Counted from the first letter of the stretch, positions 33,418 through 44,983 are shown. The stretch is 64,000 nt of DNA from Sulfurimonadaceae bacterium (GCA_028683835.1 JAQUHB010000005.1:42187-106186); one strand, 5' to 3'. Program-made: numbers and translations. Notes: generated by a model from the sequence alone, not told the origin.

Positions 33418-34625
33418 GTTTTATCTCTTATGAAGCCTCTCAAAATATGTTGCATCTCTTACATGTAGGCACTTTGCGTTATGAAAATGTTTTTTTATCT
33501 GATGCGCTTGGGCGTATTTTGTATGAAGATATCATCGCAACAGAATTCTCGCCCGCATTTCCTACAAGTGCTATGGATGGATATGCGATTATATCAGATG
33601 ATCAAGAACTTGGACGTCTTGAGATTCTTGGTGATAATCCAGCCGGAAGTGATGAGACAAGAACTGTGACAACTGGATGTTGTATCAAGACTTTTACAGG
33701 TTCGATGATGCCAGAAGGTTCTGATACTCTTATCCAGATCGAAAATGTTACAGTTGAGGGCAATGAGATCATCATAGATCGTGCTGTTCAAAATGGCTCG
33801 AGTGTGCGTCCAATCGGCGAAAGTTATAAAAGTGGCGATATCCTTATACAAAAAGGCACGAAACTTTCTTTTGCTGAGATAGGTGTGATGGCTGGCTTGA
33901 ACAAGGTAATGGTAAAAGTTGTTGTTAAACCTCGTGTAGCAGTACTCTCTACTGGAAGTGAGATTTTGGATTTAGCAGAATCTGCGCAAACATCTTCTCA
34001 AATTAGAAGTTCGAATAACTATACGATTGAAGCGATGGCAAAAATGGCTGGTGCAGATATCGTTCAGCTTGGTGTTGTCAAAGATGATAGAGTTTCTATT
34101 ATGGAAAATTTTGAGAATGCTCTAGGATCTGCGGATATTGTGATATCTACAGGCGGTGTGAGTGTAGGGGATTACGATTTTGTTAAAGATATTATTCCTC
34201 GTCTTGGCGCAGAAGTAATATATAAAGGTGTAAATATTAAACCGGGACAGCATATTATACTGGCACAGCGTGAGAATAAATTTATCTTAGCGCTTCCAGG
34301 ATTTGCATACTCTTCAACTGTTACAGCACTTTTATATGCAGTGCCTCTTATCTATAGATATTTGGGAATGGATGCGGATTTGCCTATTATTGAAGCAAAA
34401 CTCAGTGAAAATTTTTATAAAAAATCGAGAAAAACAGAGTTTACGGCTTGTAATCTTTTTTTGGAAGATGGCACGTATAAAGTTGATTTTAAAGATAAGA
34501 AATCAGGTACATCTGCAATACTTACAAATCTTTTAAATGGTTCAGCGCTGATGATAAGTGGTGAAGAAGATGGAGATTTGGAAGTGGGAATGCTAGTGAA
34601 TGTTATCCCTATAGAGAAATTATAA
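33414..34625 (+). CDS. moeA: Molybdopterin molybdenumtransferase MoeA
   Basis: A 403-residue enzyme that inserts molybdate into adenylylated molybdopterin. Conserved parts are PTSAMDGYAI near the start, TGSMMPEGSDTLIQIE, VAVLSTGSEI, STGGVSVGDYDFVKD, and LPGFAYSSTVTALLYAVP (the usual LPGNP loop is altered to LPGFA). The C-terminal domain is complete. It overlaps moaE by four bases. The product supports molybdoenzymes such as nitrate, formate or polysulfide enzymes, none of which is in this window. Confidence 0.92.
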   Translation: MSFISYEASQNMLHLLHVGTLRYENVFLSDALGRILYEDIIATEFSPAFPTSAMDGYAIISDDQELGRLEILGDNPAGSDETRTVTTGCCIKTFTGSMMPEGSDTLIQIENVTVEGNEIIIDRAVQNGSSVRPIGESYKSGDILIQKGTKLSFAEIGVMAGLNKVMVKVVVKPRVAVLSTGSEILDLAESAQTSSQIRSSNNYTIEAMAKMAGADIVQLGVVKDDRVSIMENFENALGSADIVISTGGVSVGDYDFVKDIIPRLGAEVIYKGVNIKPGQHIILAQRENKFILALPGFAYSSTVTALLYAVPLIYRYLGMDADLPIIEAKLSENFYKKSRKTEFTACNLFLEDGTYKVDFKDKKSGTSAILTNLLNGSALMISGEEDGDLEVGMLVNVIPIEKL

Positions 34626-34632
34626 AGTTCTA

Positions 34633-34658
34633 TTTCTAGACGTTTCTACGTCTAGAAA
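34633..34658. terminator. Hairpin between convergent moeA and MFS genes
   Basis: TTTCTAGACG (34633-34642) pairs perfectly with CGTCTAGAAA (34649-34658), loop TTTCTA. There is no long T run on either side, but the position between two convergent stops fits a shared terminator. Confidence 0.6.
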
Positions 34659-34668
34659 CGGATAAAAG

Positions 34669-35985
34669 CTATTTTAAAATCTTCGCTTTTATCTGATCTT
34701 CACCTATACTTGCACTTACGTATTTTACAACTACCACTTTTTCTGTTTCATTGATATACCATTCTGCGATATGCTCATGCTCTAAAGCATTTAATTTTTG
34801 CATATCAACATGATCCTCAGGGATATAAAGATGAGAGTGTTTGATTGGATTTTGAAGTTTAAAAGTCCATAAAAGCCATAAAAATGCTATTGCCGCAGCA
34901 CTTAGACCAAGTACTTCACGGTTTGAAAAATCTAAGAACATTCCCGCCGCTGTACCGCCGACAAAAGTCATAAAGTATGAAAAAGAGTTCGCGATTCCAA
35001 GTGCAGCACCTTTTTGGTGTACTTTTGCAAATTTTGAGATCATAGACTGAACAAGTGGTTCCATCATATTAAATCCGATAAAAAAGCTTACGACACCTAT
35101 AACGAAAAGAATACTTGAGGTAGCAAGGCCCATGAGTAAAAATGATGTAATAAATAGCACTATTGAGATCAAAAAGATTTGCTTAGGTTTATTATACTTT
35201 TCACCAAAAACAGCCGCAGGTCCCATAGCAACAAGCCCTAAAATCATGGCCGGAACATATGCCATCCAAAGGTCAGCTTTATGCCATTTGAAAACATCAC
35301 TTGTCAGGATAATAGGGATGATCACAAAGGCCATAGTCATAAGACCTTTTTGCATACCGTTAATAATGATCATATTAAAGAGGTTCGAATCTTTTAAAAT
35401 ATCCGATGTCTTAGTAGAATCGTGATAAATATGTTTTATTTTTGGGGGTGTGGGAACATTTGTAAAAAGTACGACCATAGCGACAAGCGATAAAAGAGCA
35501 GTAATCCAAAAGAGAGTATCAACACCGTAATGAGCACCTACGACAGGTCCAACCCCCATAGCAAAAGCAAAACTAAGAGCGATTGTTCCACCCATCATAG
35601 CCATTGCTTTACCGCGAACTTCCTCTTCTACAAGGTCGCTGATCATAGCTGTTACAACAGAACCGATAGCGCCGGCACCTTGTAAAAAACGACCAATCAT
35701 AAGCATATAAATATCTGTACTCAAAGCGGCGACAACTGAACCGATTAAAAAGATAACAAGGCCGATAAAGATAGTCGGCTTACGACCAATTTTATCACTC
35801 ATAGTACCAAATGGAACTTGAAAAATAGTCTGAGTGAGAGCATAACCACCAACAATAATGCCAACAAGTAAAGGTGTTGCACCTGGAAGTGTCATGGCAT
35901 AAACTGAGAGAACGGGAAGAACTAAAAATAATCCCAAAAAGCGGAGAGACAGGATTCCGGAGAGCGGAAGGACTTTTTTGAACAT
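34669..35985 (-). CDS. MFS transporter with C-terminal domain (YajR-like)
   Basis: A 438-residue inner membrane transporter of the major facilitator family with 12 predicted membrane segments. The loop 2-3 signature is FGTMSDKIGRKPTIF, a classic motif A, and a motif C-like GPVVGAHYG lies later. After the membrane part about 60 residues remain, ending in EKVVVVKYVSASIGEDQIKA, which resembles the small C-terminal domain of E. coli YajR. The substrate is unknown; drug or metabolite proton antiport is likely. ATG 35985 with AAGG upstream is the start. It converges with moeA. Confidence 0.85.
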   Translation of the reverse strand: MFKKVLPLSGILSLRFLGLFLVLPVLSVYAMTLPGATPLLVGIIVGGYALTQTIFQVPFGTMSDKIGRKPTIFIGLVIFLIGSVVAALSTDIYMLMIGRFLQGAGAIGSVVTAMISDLVEEEVRGKAMAMMGGTIALSFAFAMGVGPVVGAHYGVDTLFWITALLSLVAMVVLFTNVPTPPKIKHIYHDSTKTSDILKDSNLFNMIIINGMQKGLMTMAFVIIPIILTSDVFKWHKADLWMAYVPAMILGLVAMGPAAVFGEKYNKPKQIFLISIVLFITSFLLMGLATSSILFVIGVVSFFIGFNMMEPLVQSMISKFAKVHQKGAALGIANSFSYFMTFVGGTAAGMFLDFSNREVLGLSAAAIAFLWLLWTFKLQNPIKHSHLYIPEDHVDMQKLNALEHEHIAEWYINETEKVVVVKYVSASIGEDQIKAKILK

Positions 35986-36099
35986 CAATAAACCTTTATA
36001 TCAACTATTAAGAAGTTTCAAATTATAATCCACAAATAGTTTATAGAATGTAAATGATTTTAAAGTTAAAAAGTTTAAAGATAAAAATAAGGGAAGCGC

Positions 36100-36699
36100 A
36101 TGAAACTGGTTCTAGCAACATCTAACAAGGGTAAAGTAAAAGAGATAAAGTATATTTATGATGATATGGATGTTGTCGCGTATAGTGACTTGATAGAGCC
36201 TTTTGAGATAGAAGAGAATGGTTTTACTTTTAAAGAAAATGCTTTGATCAAAGCAAGAGCTGTTTATGAAGCACTCAATGATGAAAATCTTATAGTAATA
36301 GCAGATGACAGTGGTATCAGCGTCGATGCACTTGGTGGAGAACCGGGAATTTACAGTGCAAGATATGCCGGAGTGGACGCAAGTGATAAAGATAATCTAA
36401 ATAAATTAGTTGAATCACTCAAAGAAAAAGGGCTTACATGTTCAAAAGCACATTACACGGCCGCTATTGCAATAGTGACAAAAAACGCAGAGTTTACGAT
36501 TCATGGCTGGATGTATGGGGAAGTTATCACAACTCCAAGAGGAGAAAATGGCTTTGGTTATGATCCCATCTTCATGCCCGAGGGATATAATACAACTTTA
36601 GGCGAAATGGATAGTGAGATAAAAAAATCACTTTCTCACCGTTCACAAGCTCTGAAGCATACCAAGTCCGTGCTTCATTCCATTTCAAAATATAGATAA
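36100..36699 (+). CDS. rdgB: XTP/dITP pyrophosphatase (RdgB/HAM1)
   Basis: A 199-residue housecleaning enzyme that hydrolyses dITP, XTP and related non-canonical nucleotides. Hallmarks are LATSNKGKVKEI at the start, ENALIKARA, the Asp-rich VIADDSGISVDALGG, GIYSARYAG, and GFGYDPIFMPEG near the C-terminus, ending with the conserved SHRSQAL. All catalytic segments look intact. It is monocistronic: a terminator-like hairpin follows, and the gene downstream is on the other strand. Confidence 0.95.
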   Translation: MKLVLATSNKGKVKEIKYIYDDMDVVAYSDLIEPFEIEENGFTFKENALIKARAVYEALNDENLIVIADDSGISVDALGGEPGIYSARYAGVDASDKDNLNKLVESLKEKGLTCSKAHYTAAIAIVTKNAEFTIHGWMYGEVITTPRGENGFGYDPIFMPEGYNTTLGEMDSEIKKSLSHRSQALKHTKSVLHSISKYR

Positions 36700-36704
36700 T
36701 CAAC

Positions 36705-36727
36705 AAATCTTTTTTATAAGATTTTTT
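36705..36727 (+). terminator. Terminator of rdgB
   Basis: AAATCTT (36705-36711) pairs with AAGATTT (36718-36724), loop of six, followed by more T (to 36727). The stem is short and AT-rich. It overlaps the 3' end of the small minus-strand frame. Confidence 0.55.
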
Positions 36728-36806
36728 GACTTAAACGGTATAACGAGGCCTCAAGACGTTGCATAAAGCTTGTGACTTTACAGCTGATGCCCGTACAAGT
36801 TTTCAT
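36714..36806 (-). CDS. Candidate 30-residue protein downstream of uppP
   Basis: A short minus-strand frame encoding 30 residues (begins MKTCTGISCKVTSFM, ends RLSQKIL), with a strong ribosome binding site AAAAGGAGAG four to five bases before its ATG at 36806. The protein is basic with two cysteines six residues apart (a CTGISC spacing) and an amphipathic C-terminal helix. A GTCTCT/AGAGAC hairpin (36823-36841) lies just upstream, between uppP and this frame. I recognise no family. It could be a small membrane-associated or metal-binding peptide, or a regulatory leader-like frame. Confidence 0.45.
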   Translation of the reverse strand: MKTCTGISCKVTSFMQRLEASLYRLSQKIL

Positions 36807-36873
36807 GTGCTCTCCTTTTAACTGTCTCTTTAGTTGAGAGACATATATAAAAGATTAAGCAAGAACTATTCCA

Positions 36874-37644
36874 TTAGTTAAAAAAAGTTAAAAGTGTGAT
36901 ACCAAAGATGATACGGTAAATACCAAAACTTACGAATGTAAAGTTATCTAAAAACTTTAAAAAGAGTTTGACCGTAGCATATGCCATGATAAAGGCTACG
37001 ACAAATCCTACAGCTAAGACCATTAGATTTGCATCACTAAATTCTTTATAGTGTTTGAGCAGATCAAAAGCAGTGACAGCACTCATAACAGGGAGCGCAA
37101 GTAAAAAGCTAAACTCTGCACTTGCTTTTCTGCTTAAACCTACAAGTAGCGCACCAATGATTGTAGAACCCGCGCGACTTGTTCCTGGAATAAGTGCAAA
37201 TACTTGCGCCAAGCCAATAATCAGAGATTGTTTCATTGTCACATCTTCCACATTTTGGATCATATGGGCATCGTCTTTGATAAAGAATTTTTCAACGATT
37301 AAAAAAACAATACCGCCTATGATAAACATGATGGCGACTATCTGTAAATTGAACATATCTTTGATCTGGTGTGAAAATATAAATCCAATAATTCCGATAG
37401 GTAAGAATGCTACGAAGAGTTTTATCCATAAATCAAGATGTTTTGGAGAAAACTTATCCTTATAGTTAAAGACGACTGCTAAAATAGCCGCAAACTGTAT
37501 GATAACCTCATACGCTTTTGTTACATCCGTCTGACCTATACCTAAAAACTGGCTAGCTACTATCATGTGACCTGTGGAGGAAACGGGTAGAAATTCTGTA
37601 AAACCCTCTACTATTCCAAGTATTATGGAGTCGAAAATCGTCAT
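36874..37644 (-). CDS. uppP: Undecaprenyl-diphosphatase UppP (BacA)
   Basis: A 256-residue inner membrane enzyme that recycles undecaprenyl diphosphate to the monophosphate carrier for peptidoglycan and other glycans, and gives bacitracin resistance. Motif 1 is [19 protein letters not shown] near the N-terminus with the catalytic Glu residues, and motif 2 is [15 protein letters not shown] with the essential Arg. About eight membrane segments are present and the family length is normal. It diverges from luxS, 99 bases away. Confidence 0.95.
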   Translation of the reverse strand: MTIFDSIILGIVEGFTEFLPVSSTGHMIVASQFLGIGQTDVTKAYEVIIQFAAILAVVFNYKDKFSPKHLDLWIKLFVAFLPIGIIGFIFSHQIKDMFNLQIVAIMFIIGGIVFLIVEKFFIKDDAHMIQNVEDVTMKQSLIIGLAQVFALIPGTSRAGSTIIGALLVGLSRKASAEFSFLLALPVMSAVTAFDLLKHYKEFSDANLMVLAVGFVVAFIMAYATVKLFLKFLDNFTFVSFGIYRIIFGITLLTFFN

Positions 37645-37743
37645 TTAAGTTTATCCTTTGTTTTAAAAAGTAAAATTTTACCATCATCGTTGTTAAGTAT
37701 TGGTTTGTTACAATCTTGCAAAATTAATTTCGAGGAAATATCT

Positions 37744-38259
37744 ATGCCATTATTAGACAGTTTTAAAGTTGACCATACAAAGATGACAGCTCCTGCTGTA
37801 CGTTTCGCAAAATCTATGAAGAGTAAAGGTGGAGATGATGTGACAGTTTTTGACCTTCGTTTTACACGTCCAAATGCAGAAGACAATATTCCTCCTCGTG
37901 GAATTCATACATTAGAACACCTTTTTGCTGGATTTATGCGAGATCACTTAAATAGTGAAGATGTAGAGATCATTGATATCTCGCCGATGGGTTGTCGTAC
38001 TGGTTTTTATATGAGTCTTTTTGGAACTCCAGATGAGCAAACCGTCGCAAAAGCATGGGAAAAAAGTATGCAGGATGTCTTACATGTAAAAAGTCAAGAA
38101 GAGATCCCAGAACTCAATATTTATCAGTGTGGCACTTATGAAATGCACTCTTTAGATGAAGCAAAAGCGATCTCAAAACAAGTTCTTGATCGTGGAATTG
38201 GTGTGATGAATAATGCAGAATTGGCTCTCGATGAGTCTTTGGTAAAAGTAGCACATTAA
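37744..38259 (+). CDS. luxS: S-ribosylhomocysteine lyase LuxS
   Basis: A 171-residue metalloenzyme that splits S-ribosylhomocysteine into homocysteine and DPD, the precursor of autoinducer 2, as part of the activated methyl cycle. The metal site is H-T-L-E-H (in [11 protein letters not shown]) with the later Cys in QCGTYEMH region, and the active-site Cys is in [10 protein letters not shown]. The start is ATG 37744 with GAGGAAAT upstream; upstream in-frame starts overlap the uppP promoter side and are rejected. It carries a TTACATGTAA site at 38080-38089. Confidence 0.97.
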   Translation: MPLLDSFKVDHTKMTAPAVRFAKSMKSKGGDDVTVFDLRFTRPNAEDNIPPRGIHTLEHLFAGFMRDHLNSEDVEIIDISPMGCRTGFYMSLFGTPDEQTVAKAWEKSMQDVLHVKSQEEIPELNIYQCGTYEMHSLDEAKAISKQVLDRGIGVMNNAELALDESLVKVAH

Positions 38260-38350
38260 TATTTCAATTTCGGCTTAATATGTAAGCCGAAAACTTCAAA
38301 AAACATCCTACATATAGAGCAATTAAATTTAAGATTTATACTTCTTTCGT

Positions 38351-38356
38351 TATAAT
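38351..38356 (+). promoter_or_regulatory. Probable -10 element of the aminotransferase-hisZ-purA operon
   Basis: TATAAT, 36 bases before the aminotransferase ATG, after TTCTTTCGT. The gap from luxS holds no other clear signal. Confidence 0.5.
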
Positions 38357-38392
38357 ACACGGTTTTTTAAATTATTAAACATAGGACATCAA

Positions 38393-39495
38393 ATGTTACT
38401 TTTTACGCCAGGGCCTACTCCAGTTCCTCAAAGTGTCAGAAACGCTATGAGTGATGAGACTCTTCACCACAGAACTCCAGAATTTGAAGCTATTTTCGAG
38501 AGAACTCGCGGACTTTTATTTGAACTTTTTGGTATGGATGAGGTTATTATGCTCTCATCTAGTGGAACGGGAGCTATGGAAGCTGCTGTAACAAATCTTT
38601 GTAAAGATACTTTGCTGAATATTGACTCAGGAAAGTTTGGTGAGCGTTTTGGAAAGATTGCTCTCGCAACCGGACTTAAAAATATCACTATCAAAAATGA
38701 TTGGGATACTCCTGCAACTGTTGAAGAGGTTGTAGCAGCACTCAAAGCAAACCCTTCTATCGATGCTATCGCAATTCAGATTAGCGAATCAGCGGGTGGA
38801 CTTCGTCACAATGTTGAGGAGATCGCAGCGGCAGTAAAAGCGATCAACAAAGATATCATCGTTATCGCTGATGGTATTACGGCTGTGGGTGTTGAAAAGA
38901 TAGATACTACAAATATCGATTGTCTTTTAGCTGGAAGCCAAAAAGCATTGATGCTTCCTCCGGGACTCTCTATTATGGGTTTAAGCGCTCTTGCATTGGA
39001 TAAAATCGGAAGCGGGAAAGGCTACTATTTTAACCTTGCGACTGAAATCAAAAATCAAAAGAAAAACACGACGGCTTGGACTGCGGCAACGACTTTGATC
39101 ATTGGTTTAGAATCAGTTTTACAAAGAATCAAGGATGAGGGCGGATTAGAAAAACTCTACTCAGATACGGCACTTCGCGCAGATGCAAATATCAAAGCAC
39201 TCGAAGCTTTAGGCTTACATGTATATCCAAAAGTAGCGGCAAAATCAATGACGACGATCGATGATGAAAATGCAAATGAGATCAGAAAAATCTTACAAAA
39301 AGATTTTGATATCAATGTTGCAGGGGGTCAAGATCACTTAGCTGGAAAGATTTTTAGAATCAACCAAATGGGTTTAATTGCTCCTTACGAAGCTGCTTGG
39401 GTTGTAAACAGTGTGGAACTTGCTCTTGATAAACTAGGTCGCAGAAAATATGACGGTACTGCAAATCGTATCTTTAATGAGGTGTTTTTTCAGTT

Positions 39496-39499
<4 letters not shown>
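38393..39499 (+). CDS. Class V PLP aminotransferase (alanine/serine-glyoxylate type)
   Basis: A 368-residue pyridoxal-phosphate enzyme. Family features are the start LFTPGPTPVPQSVRNAM, HHRTPEFEAIFERT, the cofactor-binding SSSGTGAMEAAV, and the Schiff-base lysine in AGSQKALMLPPG. The closest known types are alanine-glyoxylate and serine-glyoxylate aminotransferases; archaeal and Campylobacterota forms are often annotated only broadly. The actual substrate pair is not clear. It overlaps hisZ by four bases and heads an operon that includes purA, suggesting an amino acid biosynthetic role. Confidence 0.85.
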
Positions 39500-41597
<2,098 letters not shown>

Positions 41598-41615
41598 AAG
41601 ATATGGGATAAGAGT

Positions 41616-42038
41616 ATGAAAACTCGTTATACACCTCTTCTTAAATTAAAAAAAAATGAGTTAGACAAGTGTGAACGAGAGCTTCAAAAAGCTAATCATA
41701 CTCTTTTAAGTGCAAAAAACTCTCTGCATGATGCATATTTACTTCTTGCAACTTTGGAGTTACCTTGTAGCGGCACGATACAAGAGATGCTCTCTGCTAG
41801 AAGTTTTATTTCTACTCAAAGAGAGATTGTAAAAGATAAAAAAAATTGGGTTGAGTTTGCACAAGAACAAGTTACTCTTGCTATTGGGAAACTAAAGTTA
41901 TCAAATATTGAATATGAAAAGTTTAAGTATCTTGACTTTGAAGAGATAAAAAAAATTATACAACTTCGAACTCTTCAAGAAGCGAAAGATCTTGATGAGA
42001 TAGCTCTTATGACACATAATAAAAAAGGGAATGAATGA
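41616..42038 (+). CDS. FliJ-like flagellar coiled-coil protein
   Basis: A 140-residue soluble protein with two long helices (about residues 8-50 and 70-135) rich in K, E and L, the size and shape of the flagellar export chaperone FliJ, which forms an antiparallel coiled coil and links the FliI ATPase to the export gate. FliJ sequences are poorly conserved, so the call relies on layout and on the following MotE-like gene, with which it overlaps by four bases. The same pair stands after purA in Campylobacter (from memory). Confidence 0.65.
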   Translation: MKTRYTPLLKLKKNELDKCERELQKANHTLLSAKNSLHDAYLLLATLELPCSGTIQEMLSARSFISTQREIVKDKKNWVEFAQEQVTLAIGKLKLSNIEYEKFKYLDFEEIKKIIQLRTLQEAKDLDEIALMTHNKKGNE

Positions 42039-42550
42039 AAGTTATATTTTTATTTATGTTAATTTTTATGGATCTAGCGAGTGCTGATAGTAAGATGTAT
42101 GAGTGTACAAAAATTTTCGAAAATAGAAAAAATGAACTTTTAGTCGAATTGGATAGGATTGATGAGCAAAAACAGGCTCTTGATGCTCTAAAGATAGCAA
42201 CTGAAGATCTATTAAAGAAAAAGCAGAATGACTTAAATATAAGAGAGAGTGCAGTAAATACAAAGTCAAAAGATACTGATGCAAAAGCAAAGTCAGTTAA
42301 AGCAATGCTTGAAGAAAATAAGAAACTACTTGCACAAATAAAAAGTCTTAAAATGGACAAAATAACAGAAACATATGCAAAGATGAAACCAAACGCTGCA
42401 GCGGATGTACTATCTGGTATGGATGAAGCAGATGCCGTAAAAATTTTAACAGGTTTAAAACCAAGTGTCATTGGTAAAATTTTATCAAAAATGGAGCCTT
42501 TGAAGGCTTCAAAAATAACAACATCACTCAGCAAAGTGAAAGGTGAATAA
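42035..42550 (+). CDS. MotE-like secreted flagellar protein
   Basis: A 171-residue protein with a signal peptide (MKVIFLFMLIFMDLASA), a long periplasmic coiled coil (about residues 25-110), and a C-terminal domain of helical repeats: YAKMKPNAAADVLSGMDEAD, then AVKILTGLKPSVIGKILSKM. This MgtE-N/FliG-like repeat at the end of a coiled coil is the signature of MotE, a chaperone that stabilises the stator and PflA/PflB scaffold in Campylobacterota motors. It is encoded with a FliJ-like protein. Confidence 0.8.
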   Translation: MKVIFLFMLIFMDLASADSKMYECTKIFENRKNELLVELDRIDEQKQALDALKIATEDLLKKKQNDLNIRESAVNTKSKDTDAKAKSVKAMLEENKKLLAQIKSLKMDKITETYAKMKPNAAADVLSGMDEADAVKILTGLKPSVIGKILSKMEPLKASKITTSLSKVKGE

Positions 42551-42552
42551 GA

Positions 42553-43152
42553 ATGAGAGGCACAATACTACATTACGATAGTACAACGCAAGATGGGATT
42601 ATTTCTGCAAATGATGGGAATCGTTATAGTTTTAAAAAGAATGACATAAAAAGTATTATTCAAATTCAAAAGGGTATGTATGCGGAGTTTAATATAGAAC
42701 TTCACAATGCAAAAGAGATTTACATTACAGAAAATAGTTCTCATTTTTGTGATGATGGTCTTCCTTTTTATGAAGAACAAAAATATGGCTTCAAGGAACT
42801 TTTTTCTGCAAAAGGGTGCTACACAAGAGCTCAATTTTGGAAGATAACCCTCATAACTTTTGTTATTTGGATGTTATTTGGACTTTATATGGTCATGTCA
42901 AATTCGGACAGTAATGAAATTCCAGACGAAAATGTTATCGTTACTGTGGCAATTGTTATGTTTATATTGCTTCCCATGATATATATTAGTGTCGTAACAT
43001 CTATCAAACGCTTTCATGATAATAATAAGTCGGGATGGTTCTATCTTCTTACGCTTATTCCATATGTTGGAAGCTTAATCTTACTGGTTATGAATGGATT
43101 TATGCCGACAGTCAAAGAGGGTAATCGTTATTGTAGAAGAAAAAAGAGCTAG
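42553..43152 (+). CDS. Cold-shock-like OB domain fused to DUF805 membrane domain
   Basis: A 199-residue protein. The first 60 residues (MRGTILHYDSTTQDGIISAN, then DGNRYSFKKNDI) look like a small OB fold of the cold-shock type. Residues from about 78 match DUF805: a start FSAKGCYTRAQFWK, four membrane segments and the motif SIKRFHDNNKSGWFYLLTLIP. Such fusions may sense RNA or ligands at the membrane, but no function is known. It starts two bases after the MotE stop and separates MotE from DUF507-carA, which are adjacent in Campylobacter, so it is probably an insertion into a conserved order. Confidence 0.78.
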   Translation: MRGTILHYDSTTQDGIISANDGNRYSFKKNDIKSIIQIQKGMYAEFNIELHNAKEIYITENSSHFCDDGLPFYEEQKYGFKELFSAKGCYTRAQFWKITLITFVIWMLFGLYMVMSNSDSNEIPDENVIVTVAIVMFILLPMIYISVVTSIKRFHDNNKSGWFYLLTLIPYVGSLILLVMNGFMPTVKEGNRYCRRKKS

Positions 43153-43224
43153 GGACTGAGGCTCGTATAATCAAATCTTTACTTTATTTATTGTAAAATA
43201 ATAAAATTTTAAACAGGGCTTAAT

Positions 43225-43776
43225 ATGAAAGTTTCACTCAAAACTGTACCACATATATCAAATAAAATAGCGATCGATTTAAACAAAAGTGGTTTTGTAA
43301 CTATGACAAAAGGCCTTGAGAATGTAGCACATGAGGCAGAAAAAATTTTAATAACTAATATTAAGCAAGAGATGGCTTTAGAAGAAAAAGTGCATGATAT
43401 TGTGGATGACAATGAAGACCAAATTGAGTTTTATTTAGCAGATGAACGTCAGTTGTTTTATATGATAAAGAAAAAACTTGCACCAGAATATGGAGTGATA
43501 CTCAATTATGAAGAGCGTTATTCGGATATAGCACATAAAATTTTAGATGAGCTTTATGAAGAGGATCTTATTCATTTTGATGTAGCGGAAAATCGTATAA
43601 AAAATATTATTTACAATTCAATGACGTCGTTTATAGCTGATAATGATGAGATCGAAAAAGCAGTTAGAGAAAAGATTGCTTCATACAAACGTAATATTTT
43701 TCCAGGTACGGATGATTATGATATTCTTTATGAAAAACTTTTTTATGAAGAGATACAAAGAAGAGGAATGGCATGA
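43225..43776 (+). CDS. DUF507 family protein
   Basis: A 183-residue soluble protein rich in charged helices. The layout matches DUF507: an N-terminal block ISNKIAIDLNKSG, EDQIEFYLADERQLFYMIKK, and a C-terminal EEIQRRGMA. DUF507 is widespread in Campylobacterota and Aquificota and commonly lies directly before carA, as here with a four-base overlap. No function is established. A TATAAT at 43166-43171 and a ribosome binding site AACAGGG precede it, suggesting its own promoter after the DUF805 gene. Confidence 0.85.
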   Translation: MKVSLKTVPHISNKIAIDLNKSGFVTMTKGLENVAHEAEKILITNIKQEMALEEKVHDIVDDNEDQIEFYLADERQLFYMIKKKLAPEYGVILNYEERYSDIAHKILDELYEEDLIHFDVAENRIKNIIYNSMTSFIADNDEIEKAVREKIASYKRNIFPGTDDYDILYEKLFYEEIQRRGMA

Positions 43777-44909
43777 TGCAAAAAGTTTGGTTATATCTTG
43801 AAAATGGAACTTTTTTAGAAGCGAATAGTTTTGGTGCAAGCACGACAAGTGTTGGCGAAATAGTTTTCAACACCTCGATGAGTGGATATCAGGAGATTAT
43901 GTCTGATCCCTCTTATGCAGGGCAGTTTGTAACATTTACTATGACTGAGATTGGCAACGTCGGTGTTAATGATGAAGATATGGAAAGTAAAGCGGCACAT
44001 GCAAAAGGGATGATTGTACGTCAGTATCAAGATCGCTATTCAAACTTTAGAGCTGAGGGTTCACTTTCAGATTTTTTAAAAAAGCATAACGTTATTGGTA
44101 TCTGTGATATTGATACAAGATATTTAACAAAAATGCTACGAGAACAAGGTTCTATGATGATGGTCGCTTCTACAGAGGTAAGCGACAAAGAGGAACTTAA
44201 AAATATTCTTGAAAACTCACCACGCATTGAAGATGTTAACTATATAGAACAAGTAAGTACAAAAGAGAGTTACATACATCAAAATGGGATTTATGATCCA
44301 TTTCATTTTAAATATAATGAAGTGCCAAGTGTTCAAGCTAAGATAGTAGCTATAGACTTTGGGGTAAAAAGAAATATTTTAAATGAACTTACAGAAGCAG
44401 GTATGCAAGTTGAAGTTGTACCTAATACGATAAGCGGTGATGAACTTGTAACAAGATATCAAAATAAAGAGATTGACGGTGTCTTTTTATCAAATGGTCC
44501 AGGAGATCCTCTTGTTTTAAAGTATGAGCAAGGACAGATTAAAAAATTGCTAGCAGCAAAAGTACCTATATTTGGGATATGTCTTGGACATCAATTGCTT
44601 TCTATCTCTCACGGATATGACACATTTAAACTAAAATTTGGCCACCATGGCGGGAATCATCCTGTTAAAAATGAAAAAACAGGTGTCGTAGAGATAACAG
44701 CTCAAAATCATAACTACAATGTTCCAGAAAGTATCGTAGAGGTAGCAGAAGTCACCCATGTGAATCTGTTTGATGACACTATTGAAGGTCTTTACTATAG
44801 GGATGAACCAGTTTTTTCTGTACAGCATCACCCTGAATCAAGTCCAGGACCAAAAGAAAGCAGATATATCTTCGGTGAATTTCTTTCACTTTTGAAATCA
44901 AATAGATAA
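43773..44909 (+). CDS. carA: Carbamoyl-phosphate synthase small subunit CarA
   Basis: A 378-residue glutaminase subunit that supplies ammonia to CarB for carbamoyl phosphate, used for pyrimidines and arginine. The N-terminal domain has FNTSMSGYQEI and the conserved FTMTEIGNVG; the class I amidotransferase domain has the nucleophile in FGICLGHQLLS and the His-Glu pair in SVQHHPESSPGP. Either ATG 43773 or 43776 may be used; the first overlaps the DUF507 stop (ATGA). carB is not adjacent; a hairpin terminator follows. Confidence 0.96.
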   Translation: MMQKVWLYLENGTFLEANSFGASTTSVGEIVFNTSMSGYQEIMSDPSYAGQFVTFTMTEIGNVGVNDEDMESKAAHAKGMIVRQYQDRYSNFRAEGSLSDFLKKHNVIGICDIDTRYLTKMLREQGSMMMVASTEVSDKEELKNILENSPRIEDVNYIEQVSTKESYIHQNGIYDPFHFKYNEVPSVQAKIVAIDFGVKRNILNELTEAGMQVEVVPNTISGDELVTRYQNKEIDGVFLSNGPGDPLVLKYEQGQIKKLLAAKVPIFGICLGHQLLSISHGYDTFKLKFGHHGGNHPVKNEKTGVVEITAQNHNYNVPESIVEVAEVTHVNLFDDTIEGLYYRDEPVFSVQHHPESSPGPKESRYIFGEFLSLLKSNR

Positions 44910-44928
44910 GAGTTTTCTCTTATCTTTC
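44904..44928 (+). terminator. Terminator of carA
   Basis: AGATAAGAG (44904-44912) pairs perfectly with CTCTTATCT (44917-44925), loop TTTT, followed by a few T. The stem begins inside the carA stop region. Confidence 0.6.
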
Positions 44929-44957
44929 TACTTAACACTAAATTAACACTTTCTTAT

Positions 44958-44963
44958 TATAAT
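44958..44963 (+). promoter_or_regulatory. Probable -10 element of the TauE-like gene
   Basis: TATAAT, 21 bases before the ATG at 44984, in the short gap after the carA terminator. Confidence 0.45.
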
Positions 44964-44983
44964 TATCTAAAAAAGAGAATTTC

